A stretch of 64,000 nucleotides of DNA, taken from the NCBI RefSeq assembly GCF_900149695.1, contig NZ_LT703005.1:62013-126012 (forward strand), in the 5' to 3' direction. Every line of letters begins with the position of its first letter. Position 1 is the stretch's first letter. Positions 24,801-34,111 of the stretch are shown one piece after another. The notes below the pieces were generated by a model that was not told the DNA's origin, made no database searches, and saw nothing but the letters and a program-made list of their open reading frames with translations. The stretch is from Anderseniella sp. Alg231-50 (GTDB lineage: Bacteria; Pseudomonadota; Alphaproteobacteria; Rhizobiales; Aestuariivirgaceae). The position numbers and the translations under genes were made by a program.

Positions 24801-26177
24801 TTAGAAGTATTCAATGCTGACACGGAACAGGTGTTGAATTTCCTCGATCTTGTCGCGCAGCGCAAACATGATCACCCTGTCTTTCGGCCTGATTTCAGTA
24901 TCGCCGGTGGGGATTATTACCTGCTCATCGCGGACCACGGCACCAATTCTGATGCCCTCGGGCAAGTCTGCCTCACGTAACGGCTTGCCTATCATGGGCG
25001 AGGTTTCCAGCGCCTCGGCCTCCACCACTTCCCCATCGCCACCTTCAACGCCATGCACGCCCCTGATGCGACCGCGCCGGACATGCTGAAGCACACTGGA
25101 GACCGTAACCGAGCGCGGATCGATATAGGCATCGATGCCGAGAGGGGAAATCAGCGGGCGGGCGTCGAGGTTCGACACAAGACACGCGGTTGAGCGGGCA
25201 CCGTGCTGCTTTGCCAGCATTGCCGACAGCACATTGACCTTGTCGTCATTGGTGAGCGCTATATAGGTTTCGGTGCGGCCGATTTCGGCTTCCTGCAGCA
25301 GGTTGGCGTCAAGCGCGCTGCCACTCAGGACAACCGAGTTGGTCAACAGGTTTGCAACCTCTTCCGCCCGCTTGATGTTGGGCTCGATGATGGTCACCTT
25401 GATGCTGGAGTCCCGCTCTTCAAGCTTGCGGGCGACGTACATGCCTATTGTACCGCCGCCACCGATCAACACCCGGTTTGCCGGTCGCTCTTCGTGGCCA
25501 AACAATGCCAGCGTTCGGGCTGCCTGGCTCTGGTCGGTAACCACATATACCCGGTCACCCGGCAACATCTGATCGTCGGACTTGGGCACAAAAAGCGCAT
25601 GATCGCGAACAATACCGCACACAACCGCCTTCAGGTCCGGAAACAAGCCGGTCAGTTGCGAAAGCGAGGTATTGACCACCGGGCAATCCTCTTCGAGCTT
25701 GATACCGAGCGTCAGTACTTTTTCGTCGGCAAAGTAGATCGCCTCAAACGCTCCAGGCAATGCGAGCCTGCGAAGCACCATTTCACCAACGGCCACTTCC
25801 GGCGATATGACAACGTCGATTGCGGTATTGTCACGGGTAAACAGACTGGAGTATTGCGGCAGCAGATATGACTGGTCCCGGACCCGGGCCACCCGGGTAG
25901 GTATATTGAACAGCGCCTTGGCCACTTCACATGCCATCATGTTGACCTCGTCCACAAAGGTCACCGCAATGATCATGTCCGCTTCGCCGGCCCCGGCCTC
26001 GTTGAGCACATCGGGATGCGCGCCATGCCCGACAATCCCGCGCACATCGGTGCTCCCCGAGATTGCCTCCACAAGCGCGGCTGAAATGTCGATAACCGTC
26101 ACGTCATGGTTTTCAATAGCGAGACGCTCGGCGATGCCTCTGCCGACCTGTCCGGCACCACAAATGATGATCTTCAT
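24801..26177 (-). CDS. trkA: Trk potassium uptake peripheral protein TrkA
   Basis: 458 residues with two RCK halves. KIIICGAGQVGRGIAERLA and NRVLIGGGGTIGMYVARKLE are the two NAD-binding Rossmann motifs, each followed by a TrkA-C domain (L-G-I-K-L-E-E-D-C-P-V, A-L-E-T-S-P-M-I-G-K-P-L). It gates the TrkH/TrkG potassium channel, which is not in this window. Position after ntrX and before hfq is the conserved Hyphomicrobiales order; the 247-base gap to hfq suggests hfq has its own promoter. Confidence 0.94.
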   Translation of the reverse strand: MKIIICGAGQVGRGIAERLAIENHDVTVIDISAALVEAISGSTDVRGIVGHGAHPDVLNEAGAGEADMIIAVTFVDEVNMMACEVAKALFNIPTRVARVRDQSYLLPQYSSLFTRDNTAIDVVISPEVAVGEMVLRRLALPGAFEAIYFADEKVLTLGIKLEEDCPVVNTSLSQLTGLFPDLKAVVCGIVRDHALFVPKSDDQMLPGDRVYVVTDQSQAARTLALFGHEERPANRVLIGGGGTIGMYVARKLEERDSSIKVTIIEPNIKRAEEVANLLTNSVVLSGSALDANLLQEAEIGRTETYIALTNDDKVNVLSAMLAKQHGARSTACLVSNLDARPLISPLGIDAYIDPRSVTVSSVLQHVRRGRIRGVHGVEGGDGEVVEAEALETSPMIGKPLREADLPEGIRIGAVVRDEQVIIPTGDTEIRPKDRVIMFALRDKIEEIQHLFRVSIEYF

Positions 26178-26306
26178 TCAGATTCCCGAATCACCCTGCT
26201 GCAGGAAAAGTAAATCGAATTCACGGGACATTGGGCCAACACGCCCGCAAAGACAAGTCGGCTATTGCTGCATCCAACGCCTACTTGATGGCTTGCTTAA
26301 CTGTAT

Positions 26307-27722
26307 TCAGCCCCCGACCGCCGACTGGGCCGCCTCGCTGTCGTCTCGTTCAGTTACGGTGATATCAAGTGCCCTCATCTTTCGGTGAAGGGCAGAGCGC
26401 TCCATGCCCACAAAGGACGCCGTCTTTGAGATATTACCGCCGAAGCGACTGAGCTGGGCCCTTATGTATTCGGTCTCGAAAGTGTCACGTGCCTCTTTCA
26501 AAGGCATTGACATCAGGTTCTCAATTCCGTTTCCACTCCCGTTACTGCTGGTCGCGCCGGTCAGGTCGGCGGGCAACAATTCAGCGGAAATCGGCTCGTC
26601 GGCCTCACCACCTGACATGATCAACAAGCGCTCAACCGAATTCTTCAACTGCCGCACATTGCCGTTCCAGTCCATCGTCTGGATCATGGCCAGTGCATCG
26701 TCTGCAAAGGTCCTCAGCGGCTTGCTCGACTGTGTGGAATACAGGGTGCAAAAATGCTGAACCAACTCCGGAATGTCCTCCCGGTGCTCGTGCAGCGACG
26801 GCAGGTTGATCGGCACAACCGCCAGCCTGTGCAACAGATCTTCTCGAAATGCCTCGGCCTTGACCAGGGCATTGAGGTCCTTGGAACTGGAACTGACGAT
26901 ACGAACATCAACCTTTACCTGCTTGGCGCCACCTACCCGATTGAAGGTCTGATCGACGAGAACCCGGAGCACCTTGCCCTGGGTTTCAATGGGCATATCC
27001 GCCACTTCGTCCAGGTACAGTGTACCGCCGTGCGCCGCTTCAAGCCTGCCAACCCTGGTGGGATTGCCGTCCTGGCCCTCAACGCCAAACAATTCTTCTT
27101 CCATACGTTCAGGAAGCATTGTGGCGGCCGGTAACACAACGAACGGTGCCTCGGCCCGTGTTGACCAGCTGTGAATACTGCGTGCCGCAAGTTCCTTGCC
27201 CGATCCCATTGGACCAAACAGCATAATGCGCCCGTTGCTGGGCGCAGCACGCTTCAGCACGAGCGTCAAGTCTCGGATCACATTGGAGGAACCGATTATG
27301 TCGGAACTCTCACCGCTCTGGCTGCGCAACTGTTCGTTCTCACGCTTCAGCCGGGAATTCTCAAGCGCCCTGCCGACCACATGTATCAACCGGTCTGCCT
27401 TGAACGGTTTTTCGATATACTCATAAGCACCCCGTTTGATCGCGGACACGGCCGTCTCGATATTGCCGTGCCCCGAGATAATCACCACCGGCAGGTCCTT
27501 ATGAACTTTCTTTATCTCAATCAGCAGATCCAGCCCGTCAAGGCGCGAGCCCTGCAACCAGATATCAAGTATGACCATTGCCGGGCGCCGCTCGGCTATC
27601 GCTGCCAGGGCGGCGTCACTATTACCGGCCAGGCGGGCTTCATACCCTTCATCCTCCAGAATACCGCCAATCAATTCACGTATATCTTCTTCGTCATCGA
27701 TTATCAGTAGGTCAACCGCCAT
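26307..27722 (-). CDS. ntrX: NtrX response regulator
   Basis: 471 residues. The receiver domain has the phosphoacceptor D53 (VILDIWLQG). The central AAA+ domain keeps Walker A (GPMGSGKE) and Walker B-like (G-G-T-L-Y-L-D-E-V-A) but lacks the sigma-54-contacting GAFTGA loop; the matching place reads GVEGQDGNPTRVGRLE. The C-terminal Fis-type HTH is FGGNISKTASFVGMERSALHRKMRAL. NtrX therefore probably controls sigma-70 promoters, as reported for other alphaproteobacterial NtrX. It follows ntrY with two bases between them and is phosphorylated by NtrY in nitrogen and redox signalling. Confidence 0.94.
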   Translation of the reverse strand: MAVDLLIIDDEEDIRELIGGILEDEGYEARLAGNSDAALAAIAERRPAMVILDIWLQGSRLDGLDLLIEIKKVHKDLPVVIISGHGNIETAVSAIKRGAYEYIEKPFKADRLIHVVGRALENSRLKRENEQLRSQSGESSDIIGSSNVIRDLTLVLKRAAPSNGRIMLFGPMGSGKELAARSIHSWSTRAEAPFVVLPAATMLPERMEEELFGVEGQDGNPTRVGRLEAAHGGTLYLDEVADMPIETQGKVLRVLVDQTFNRVGGAKQVKVDVRIVSSSSKDLNALVKAEAFREDLLHRLAVVPINLPSLHEHREDIPELVQHFCTLYSTQSSKPLRTFADDALAMIQTMDWNGNVRQLKNSVERLLIMSGGEADEPISAELLPADLTGATSSNGSGNGIENLMSMPLKEARDTFETEYIRAQLSRFGGNISKTASFVGMERSALHRKMRALDITVTERDDSEAAQSAVGG

Positions 27723-27724
27723 TT

Positions 27725-30037
27725 TCAGGCCCTTTCCGCAAGGTGATCGCTGGGTTTCCCATCCGCACTATGGTCTGCCAGATCGCTTTCGCGTGCGTCG
27801 TCTTCCGGTGCCTTTTTGAACTCCAGACTCACACACGCGCCACGTCCATTGTGAAAATTGGCCGGGGCATCACTCAAAGTCAGCCGGCCGGAATGCTCTT
27901 CCATGATCCGCGTCACTATTGCCAGGCCAAGGCCTGTACCCTTTTCGCGTGTGGTCATGTATGGCTCGGTCAGCCTGGAACGGTTCTCGTCCGGCAATCC
28001 GATCCCGTTGTCGGCAACTGAAACGGTAACTCTCGTCTTGGTCTGTTTTATGGAAACCTGGATCTCGCCGGGCACCGAAGGATCTGACAGCAGGCGGGTT
28101 TCAATGGACTCCCGGGCATTCTTGACAAGGTTGGTCATGGCCTGGTCGACCAGCCGCCTGTCCAGCGGCAATACAACCGGGTCTTCGGGAAAACTGGTTT
28201 CGAACCTTACCGTTTCGTCGCTGGCCTTTTGCAGAACCAGCGCCTCGCGCACCAGGGCAGTCAGGTTATTGGGTTCCAGTTGCGCACTTGGCATACGTGC
28301 AAATGAGGAAAATTCGTCAACCATGCGGCCAATGTCGCCGACCTGGCGAACGATGGTGTCGGTGCACTGGTCGAACACTTTACGATCGCCGGTTATCTGG
28401 TCTCCGTATTTTCGCCGCAGCCGCTCCGCAGACAATTGTATCGGCGTGAGCGGATTTTTGATCTCATGTGCAATTCGCCGTGCAATATCCGCCCAGGCAG
28501 AGTTCCTCTGTGCTGAGACAAGTTCCGTAGTGTCGTCAAAGGTGACAACGTAGCCGTCCGTGCCCTCATCGCCGCGCTCTGTGGTTACGCCGGTCATGAA
28601 GGTTCGTTCCTGGTCTCCGACACGGCGGGTTATGGTGCCGTCCGCATATCCGTCAAACCGGCCTTTCGCTTTCGAGAAGATCGACCTGATTTCAGGTAGC
28701 ACATCGAGCACGGCCTTGTCTGTGACGTCGCTTTGCTCAAGTTCGAGCAGTTCAAGAGCCGACTTGTTGCACAACGTTATGGTACCGCTTTCATCGAGGC
28801 CGAGCACACCGGCACTAACTCCGCCCAGAACCGCTTCGGTAAAGCGGCGGCGTTCATCAAGCTCGGCATTGGTAGTGGTCAGTTCTTCGCGCTGGGATTG
28901 CAGCCGATCGGTCATCTGATTGAAGGTTGCCCCCAGCGTCGCCATGTCACCGGTTGCGTTTTCAATAGAAACCTTGGTGTCAAGCTCGCCGGCGCTCACC
29001 AGCCGGGCCGCCGATACCAGCGACACAATGGGCTGCACCAGCCTGTTTGAAAACAACAGGCCCAGCCAAATCGCCGACAACAGAAAGATAAACGCAATTC
29101 CTGCATACAAGGCGGCAAAGTTAAGCTGCAGTGATCTGCGCTGGGCAATCAGATTGTCAAATTCGGTCCGTTGCGAACGGGCCTTTCCGAGTTGTTTGAT
29201 AACTTCCGGATTCACCAGGCGATAGAGATACAGATAGTATCCGTCGACTTTCTCCAGCCTGATCAACGCCCGGATCACGTTACTGCCTTCATCTGGCTGG
29301 CGAACCACCATTTCTCCCGTGGTTGCCTGAGCAATGTCCTCCGGAGCCGGGGGACGGAACTTGACCAGCTTGTTGGCTGTTGCGGAAACCGCAATTTCCT
29401 TGGTGGTCGGGTTCATGACGAACAGACCTGACAGCCCGCGTACTGAGCCGAAAGTCGCTACCCTGCGGATCATTTTTTCCCGATTGAGGGTAAACTCGTC
29501 AGCCCTTTGATTGATCTCGTTGGCGATAAATGCTGCGTCGCTGCGCGCTACCTCGAGGTTTTCGCGTATATAGGCTTCGGCGACCGCTTCGGCAGAATCA
29601 ACAATTGACTGCGTCTGCCCTGACAACCAGATGTCCAACCCCCTGTTCAGGGTCACGGTGGCAAATGCCGCAACGATTATGGCCGGCAGCACCGCAAACA
29701 AAGACAGCAGGGCGACAATGCGAATATGCAGGCCGGAGCCCGGTACCCGTCGCATCCTTGCCATTGTCAGCTTGGTCAGTTGCCAGGCAATCAGACCGGC
29801 CATCAGCGTCAACAATATACCATTGGCAAAAAGCAACAGGCGCGCATTGTCCGGTTGCGGCTCCAGGTGCGTCAGCCCGGTCAGGTAAAGATAGGTTCCC
29901 AGACCACACAGAACAGTCAGGCTGGCTAGGGACATACCTGCCCAGTTCAACCATTTGTTGCTGAGAAACGACTCCGCAGACTGGTCATGCAGCGGATCGG
30001 ATGTTTGCGGGCTGGATATGTCCGACAACACAGTCAT
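27725..30037 (-). CDS. ntrY: NtrY membrane sensor histidine kinase
   Basis: 770 residues. Membrane helices lie at about 29-55, 63-87, 107-130 and 310-335, enclosing a periplasmic region of about 180 residues. A HAMP domain (QPIVSLVSAARLVSAGELD), a PAS domain (LGGVSAGVLGLDESGTITLC), the dimerisation helix with phosphoacceptor His524 (IAHEIKNPLTPIQLSAERLR) and an ATPase domain (N-x-x-x-N-A-R-E, DNGIGLP, GTGLGLAI) follow. It senses an uncertain signal (redox or nitrogen status) and phosphorylates NtrX. A pair of inverted repeats lies 46-87 bases upstream of the start, making autoregulation or NtrC-type control likely. Confidence 0.95.
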   Translation of the reverse strand: MTVLSDISSPQTSDPLHDQSAESFLSNKWLNWAGMSLASLTVLCGLGTYLYLTGLTHLEPQPDNARLLLFANGILLTLMAGLIAWQLTKLTMARMRRVPGSGLHIRIVALLSLFAVLPAIIVAAFATVTLNRGLDIWLSGQTQSIVDSAEAVAEAYIRENLEVARSDAAFIANEINQRADEFTLNREKMIRRVATFGSVRGLSGLFVMNPTTKEIAVSATANKLVKFRPPAPEDIAQATTGEMVVRQPDEGSNVIRALIRLEKVDGYYLYLYRLVNPEVIKQLGKARSQRTEFDNLIAQRRSLQLNFAALYAGIAFIFLLSAIWLGLLFSNRLVQPIVSLVSAARLVSAGELDTKVSIENATGDMATLGATFNQMTDRLQSQREELTTTNAELDERRRFTEAVLGGVSAGVLGLDESGTITLCNKSALELLELEQSDVTDKAVLDVLPEIRSIFSKAKGRFDGYADGTITRRVGDQERTFMTGVTTERGDEGTDGYVVTFDDTTELVSAQRNSAWADIARRIAHEIKNPLTPIQLSAERLRRKYGDQITGDRKVFDQCTDTIVRQVGDIGRMVDEFSSFARMPSAQLEPNNLTALVREALVLQKASDETVRFETSFPEDPVVLPLDRRLVDQAMTNLVKNARESIETRLLSDPSVPGEIQVSIKQTKTRVTVSVADNGIGLPDENRSRLTEPYMTTREKGTGLGLAIVTRIMEEHSGRLTLSDAPANFHNGRGACVSLEFKKAPEDDARESDLADHSADGKPSDHLAERA

Positions 30038-30082
30038 GGAGCGCTGGACCCGGTTTCAAGGTAAAAACTGCACCCCCGTGCG

Positions 30083-30102
30083 GTGTTGCAAAAACGCAAC
30101 AC
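30083..30102. promoter_or_regulatory. Inverted repeat A upstream of ntrY
   Basis: GTGTTGC-AAAAAC-GCAACAC has perfect seven-base arms and a six-base centre. It is 46-65 bases upstream of the ntrY start in the 243-base gap after ntrC. The dyad and spacing to repeat B suggest a dimeric regulator; NtrX or NtrC are the obvious candidates, but the sequence is not the classical TGCACC-N5-GGTGCA enteric NtrC site. Confidence 0.55.
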
Positions 30103-30106
30103 TAAT

Positions 30107-30124
30107 GTGGCAAATATGTGACAC
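30107..30124. promoter_or_regulatory. Inverted repeat B upstream of ntrY
   Basis: GTGGCA-AATATG-TGACAC has six-base arms with one mismatch and the same six-base centre as repeat A. The centres of A and B are 23 bases apart, about two helical turns, so two dimers would bind the same DNA face. Confidence 0.5.
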
Positions 30125-30280
30125 CTGCCCGGCATGACGTTGAATTCCCGGCAAACTGACACAAATAAGCGTGAATGCCCGCATGTACCGCCTGGATGTC
30201 TAAAAACATGTGGATAAATTCTACAAAAACAGAAGCTTAAGACGCTAAATTGATTCCGTTTTAATTCGCAGTTGAAGAGG

Positions 30281-31741
30281 TTAGTGCCTCGTCCCCGGAG
30301 TCTTGACCACACTGAGCCCGAGCTCCTTGATTCTGGTGCGCAGCGTATTGCGGTTGATGCCAAGCAGGTTAGCCGCCTTTATCTGGTTGCCGCCGGTGGA
30401 CGCCAGCGTGGCGTTGATCAGCGGCACTTCCACCTGCTGGATCACACGATGGTACAGACCATCCGGCGGCAGATTGGGCTGGAAGCCGGCAAAATACTGA
30501 ACCAGGTGGTTTTCGACAAATTCAGACAGCGAGTTGTATGACGCCGGGTCCTTGTCTGCACCCGGTGAACTCTGGATTGCAAACTCCTGCTCAACCGTGG
30601 TTGCCGAAATCTCGTCACCGACATGAACGGCACAAAGCCGGCTTACGAAATTCTCGAGCTCACGTATGTTCCCCGGCCACCGGGCGCGGCGCAGCGCATC
30701 TATGGCACCGGCGGAAAACGTCTTGAACGGCAGTCCCTGCTGCTCGTTCCGGCGCAGAAAATGGTTCACCAGATCAGGTATGTCATCGGTTCGTTCGCGC
30801 AATGGCGGCAACCGTAACGGCACCACGTTAAGCCGGAAAAACAGGTCTTCACGGAACATGCCCTGGGCGATCAGCTGATTCAGATCGCGGTGGGTTGCCG
30901 CAACAATCCGGACATCCGTCTTGATTGGCCTCACACCGCCAACAGACGTGTACTCGCCTTCCTGAAGGACGCGCAGCAGCCGTGTCTGCGCCTCCATAGG
31001 CATGTCGCCGATTTCATCAAGGAACAATGTTCCGCCATGGGCCTGCTCAAACCGGCCCAGGTACCTGGATACCGCACCCGTGAAGGCCCCTTTCTCATGC
31101 CCGAACAATTCGGATTCAATCAGTTCCCTGGGAATTGCAGCCATGTTCATTGCAACAAACGGCGCCGCCTTGCGCCCGGAGAAATCATGCAATGCGCGCG
31201 CCACAAGTTCCTTGCCGGTGCCGCTTTCACCCTGGATCATCACCGTGAGATCCGTCTGCGTCATACGCGCGACAATCCGGTAAATATCCTGCATGGCGGT
31301 CGAGCGGCCGACAATCGGCATGCCATCGCTTTCTTCTGCTGCCTGGCGCTGCCGGACAGGTTGATCAGCCTTGCGGGAATCTTCCAGAGCCTGACCGACG
31401 GTTGTAACCAGTGCATTGAGATCAAATGGTTTCGGGAGATAATCATAGGCACCGCGTTCACTTGCGGTGATGGCAGTCATGATGGTGTTTCGCGCACTCA
31501 TCACGATCACGGGCAGGCGCGGACGCTTGGCCCTGATGCGCGGCAGGATATCAAATCCGCTTTCATCGGGAAGAACCACATCGGTCAGAACAACGTCGCC
31601 GTGCCCTTCACTGACCCACCGCCATAACGACGCGGCATTGCTTGCCGCGCGCACATCATAGCCCGCCCGGGTCAGCGCCTGGGTGACGACGGTTCTGATC
31701 GCCGCGTCGTCATCGGCTACAAGTACAGTTCCCGGCGTCAT
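30281..31741 (-). CDS. ntrC: NtrC nitrogen response regulator
   Basis: 486 residues. Receiver with D54 ([11 protein letters not shown]), then a sigma-54 activator AAA+ domain with Walker A GESGTGKE, the GAFTGA loop ([14 protein letters not shown]), and the Walker [14 protein letters not shown]. The Fis-type HTH at the C-terminus reads [21 protein letters not shown]. Unlike NtrX here, and unlike Rhodobacter NtrC, the GAFTGA element is intact, so it should activate sigma-54 promoters such as those for glutamine synthetase and ammonium transport. It lies downstream of ntrB with 90 bases between them. Confidence 0.96.
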   Translation of the reverse strand: MTPGTVLVADDDAAIRTVVTQALTRAGYDVRAASNAASLWRWVSEGHGDVVLTDVVLPDESGFDILPRIRAKRPRLPVIVMSARNTIMTAITASERGAYDYLPKPFDLNALVTTVGQALEDSRKADQPVRQRQAAEESDGMPIVGRSTAMQDIYRIVARMTQTDLTVMIQGESGTGKELVARALHDFSGRKAAPFVAMNMAAIPRELIESELFGHEKGAFTGAVSRYLGRFEQAHGGTLFLDEIGDMPMEAQTRLLRVLQEGEYTSVGGVRPIKTDVRIVAATHRDLNQLIAQGMFREDLFFRLNVVPLRLPPLRERTDDIPDLVNHFLRRNEQQGLPFKTFSAGAIDALRRARWPGNIRELENFVSRLCAVHVGDEISATTVEQEFAIQSSPGADKDPASYNSLSEFVENHLVQYFAGFQPNLPPDGLYHRVIQQVEVPLINATLASTGGNQIKAANLLGINRNTLRTRIKELGLSVVKTPGTRH

Positions 31742-31831
31742 TCACCAGTTCCTCTCGCACAAATTGAAACAACAATATTTTGCGTTTTCATGTAGTTACC
31801 CTTGGCCCCGTTCTCAGGAATGCATCGCCCC

Positions 31832-32932
31832 TCATTCGATTTCACCCATTGAAACCGGCAACAACACCCTGAAAATCGTGCCCTCGTCCTGTGTTGAAGC
31901 GTCGACGATCCCGCCGTGGTCACGCACAAGCTTCGCGACCAGGGCAAGACCCAATCCGCGTCCGCTGTCCTTGGAAGTAACGAAAGGGTCAAACAGGTGC
32001 TGGGCAACATCGTCGGAGATGCCTGCCCCATTGTCATGAACGGCAATTTCAAGCGGTAGGGATACTGACCGCTCGCTGCCGGATATCTGCATTCGGATGC
32101 CCGGCTTATACGATGTGGATAAGGTAATTTTTCCAGCGGCCCCGGTTTTGTCAATCGCTTCGGAAGCGTTTTTGACCAGGTTGAGAAACACCTGGATAAG
32201 CTGGTCCCGGTTGCCGCTGATGTGCGGCAGGGAGGGATCATAGCTCTCGACAAAGGCAATGTGGGACGCAAACCCGCTGGCCGCCAGTTTGCGCACGTGC
32301 TCCAGGACCGTGTGCACGTTCAGAGGTTCCATGGCAGGTGCCCTCTCGTCCGAGAACACTTCCATCTGATCGACCAGTTCACGAATACGGTCTGTCTCGC
32401 TGCATATCAGCTGGGTCAGTTCCCGGTCCTCGACAGGCGCGTTCGTTTCCAGCAGCTGTGCCGCGCCACGAATACCGGACAGCGGGTTTTTGATCTCATG
32501 CGCCAGCATCGACGCCATGCCGGACACAGACCGTGCCGCCTGCAGGTTATTGAGTTGCCGGTCGAACGCCAGTGCAACGGAACGCTGTAGTATGACCAGT
32601 ATGATACTGCCCGGATCTTCCGGTATGACCCCTGCCTGAATGTCGACGGTTCGGCCACCGCCGGTGCGCGGCGTTCCCAGTTTCACGCCATACTCAGACA
32701 GGGTCGTTCCAGTCGCGCGCAGTCTTGTGGTTGCAGTATACAGCGGGCTTGCGAACGGCACGATATCGTCGAGGCCCATGCGTTTGAGCATCGACTGGCT
32801 GACAGAGAAGAACTCTTCAGCCGCTGCATTGGCGGCAACGATCCTGTCATCGGCCGAAATGACCACGACCGGGCTGGGCAGAGATTGCAGCATCACGCTC
32901 GCGGAGAACTCGTTTTGGTCATGTGTATTCAT
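31832..32932 (-). CDS. ntrB: NtrB nitrogen sensor histidine kinase
   Basis: 366 residues, cytoplasmic with no transmembrane helix. A PAS domain (about 14-120, LQSLPSPVVVISADDRIVAAN) is followed by the H-box with His145 (MLAHEIKNPLSGIRGAAQLL) and the ATPase boxes (N-L-V-K-N-A-S-E-A-I, DNGAGIS, D-S-G-R-G-L-G-L-A-L). NtrB phosphorylates or dephosphorylates NtrC under PII control according to nitrogen status. Its start overlaps the dusB stop by four bases (ATGA), giving a dusB-ntrB-ntrC operon, the standard alphaproteobacterial arrangement (nifR3-ntrB-ntrC). Confidence 0.96.
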   Translation of the reverse strand: MNTHDQNEFSASVMLQSLPSPVVVISADDRIVAANAAAEEFFSVSQSMLKRMGLDDIVPFASPLYTATTRLRATGTTLSEYGVKLGTPRTGGGRTVDIQAGVIPEDPGSIILVILQRSVALAFDRQLNNLQAARSVSGMASMLAHEIKNPLSGIRGAAQLLETNAPVEDRELTQLICSETDRIRELVDQMEVFSDERAPAMEPLNVHTVLEHVRKLAASGFASHIAFVESYDPSLPHISGNRDQLIQVFLNLVKNASEAIDKTGAAGKITLSTSYKPGIRMQISGSERSVSLPLEIAVHDNGAGISDDVAQHLFDPFVTSKDSGRGLGLALVAKLVRDHGGIVDASTQDEGTIFRVLLPVSMGEIE

Positions 32933-33951
32933 GCTGCAACCATTCTTTGCGCTGCAGAGCGGAGTTGGCTCCGCAATTCATCGAGGCCGGATTTAACCTC
33001 GTCTGCATTGTCCAGTTTCAGCAGTCTGGCGCGCCACTTCGACATTTCGGCCTGGTCGTACAACCCCTTGTCCCGCCAGCGTTCGAGCGCCCACCCGATA
33101 TGCTTGCGCGCGATACGAACGCCGTTTGGCACCCCGTAGTGCTTGATGATCTGCTCGTAGTGTTCGAAAACAATGGCGGCCTGCTGGTCGATTGCCGGTT
33201 CTTCGATGCCGCAACCAGGATCGAGCTGGTTGGCCAAGACCCCCGGCCACCAGGGTCGCCCATAAGCTCCCCTGCCGATCATGACCCCGTCTGCGCCGGA
33301 TGCGTCCAGCATGGCGTTTACGTCGTCGATACTGGCACCATCGCCATTTGCAATAAGCGGAATTGTGATTGCCTGGCCGACTGACCTGATAGCCGCCCAG
33401 TCGGCCTTTCCCTTGTAAAACTGATTGCGGGTGCGGCCATGCACTGTGATCATGCAGACACCCAGCTGTTCGGCACGCGCGGCCAGTTCCGGTGCATTCA
33501 GACAATCAAAATCCCAACCCAGCCGCATTTTGAGTGTGACCGGCACACTGCTTGCCCGCACCGTTGCATCTATCAGGCTGCAGGCGTGGTCGAGATCACG
33601 CATGAGCGCTGACCCGGACAACTTGCCGGCCACCTCACGCGCCGGACAGCCCATGTTGATGTCGATGATATCCGCACCGATCTTCTGCGCCAGCTCCGCG
33701 CCGCGCGCCATCCACTCAGGCTCGCGGCCTGCCAGCTGCAGCACGAAAGGAAACACCCTCCCTGCCCCGGTTGCCCGGCGCACTATATCCGGCCTCGCCT
33801 CCACCAGTGCATTGCTTGCAACCATTTCCGATACCACAAGGCCGGCACCGTATTTATGTGCCAGAACCCTGAACGGCTCATCGGTTACACCAGACATGGG
33901 AGCCAGGAAGACGCGATTGCGAATTTCGTGCGCTCCAATAAAAATGCCCAT
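32929..33951 (-). CDS. dusB: tRNA-dihydrouridine synthase (NifR3/DusB-like)
   Basis: 340 residues. TIM-barrel flavoprotein with VFLAPMSGVTDEPFR at the N-terminus, the catalytic Cys in DINMGCPAREV, the KMRLGWD strand, TVHGRTRNQFYKGKADW and V-M-I-G-R-G-A-Y-G-R-P phosphate/FMN loops. It reduces uridine to dihydrouridine in tRNA D-loops with NADPH. Its link to ntrBC (hence the old name nifR3) is a general alphaproteobacterial feature. A candidate promoter lies about 38 bases upstream. Confidence 0.95.
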   Translation of the reverse strand: MGIFIGAHEIRNRVFLAPMSGVTDEPFRVLAHKYGAGLVVSEMVASNALVEARPDIVRRATGAGRVFPFVLQLAGREPEWMARGAELAQKIGADIIDINMGCPAREVAGKLSGSALMRDLDHACSLIDATVRASSVPVTLKMRLGWDFDCLNAPELAARAEQLGVCMITVHGRTRNQFYKGKADWAAIRSVGQAITIPLIANGDGASIDDVNAMLDASGADGVMIGRGAYGRPWWPGVLANQLDPGCGIEEPAIDQQAAIVFEHYEQIIKHYGVPNGVRIARKHIGWALERWRDKGLYDQAEMSKWRARLLKLDNADEVKSGLDELRSQLRSAAQRMVAA

Positions 33952-33988
33952 AAATTAGACGCTCAAGCTTTTCGTTTAATTTTCAGGC

Positions 33989-34016
33989 ACATTAACATCT
34001 GGCCGCGACATTGCAA
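33989..34016 (-). promoter_or_regulatory. Candidate promoter of dusB-ntrBC
   Basis: On the minus strand TTGCAA (34016-34011) and TAATGT (33994-33989) are separated by 16 bases, ending 38 bases before the dusB ATG. The match to sigma-70 consensus is partial. Confidence 0.35.
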
Positions 34017-34111
34017 TTGTTCTATTTGCCGCGCACGCAGCTTGCCCTTCGGGTGACCGGCCTGTTAGAGGTTCACCCGCAGACCAGGCTTCCAATCAGG
34101 GCGGCAAAGTT

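Noticed and set aside
30072-30090. NtrC-type site (TGCACC ... GGTG) overlapping repeat A upstream of ntrY
   Set aside because: The half-sites are seven bases apart and the right half is interrupted, unlike the TGCACC-N5-GGTGCA pattern; coincidence cannot be excluded.
30890-31627. 245-codon open frame antisense to ntrC
   Set aside because: It mirrors ntrC codon bias, has no recognisable domain, and ntrC itself is intact.
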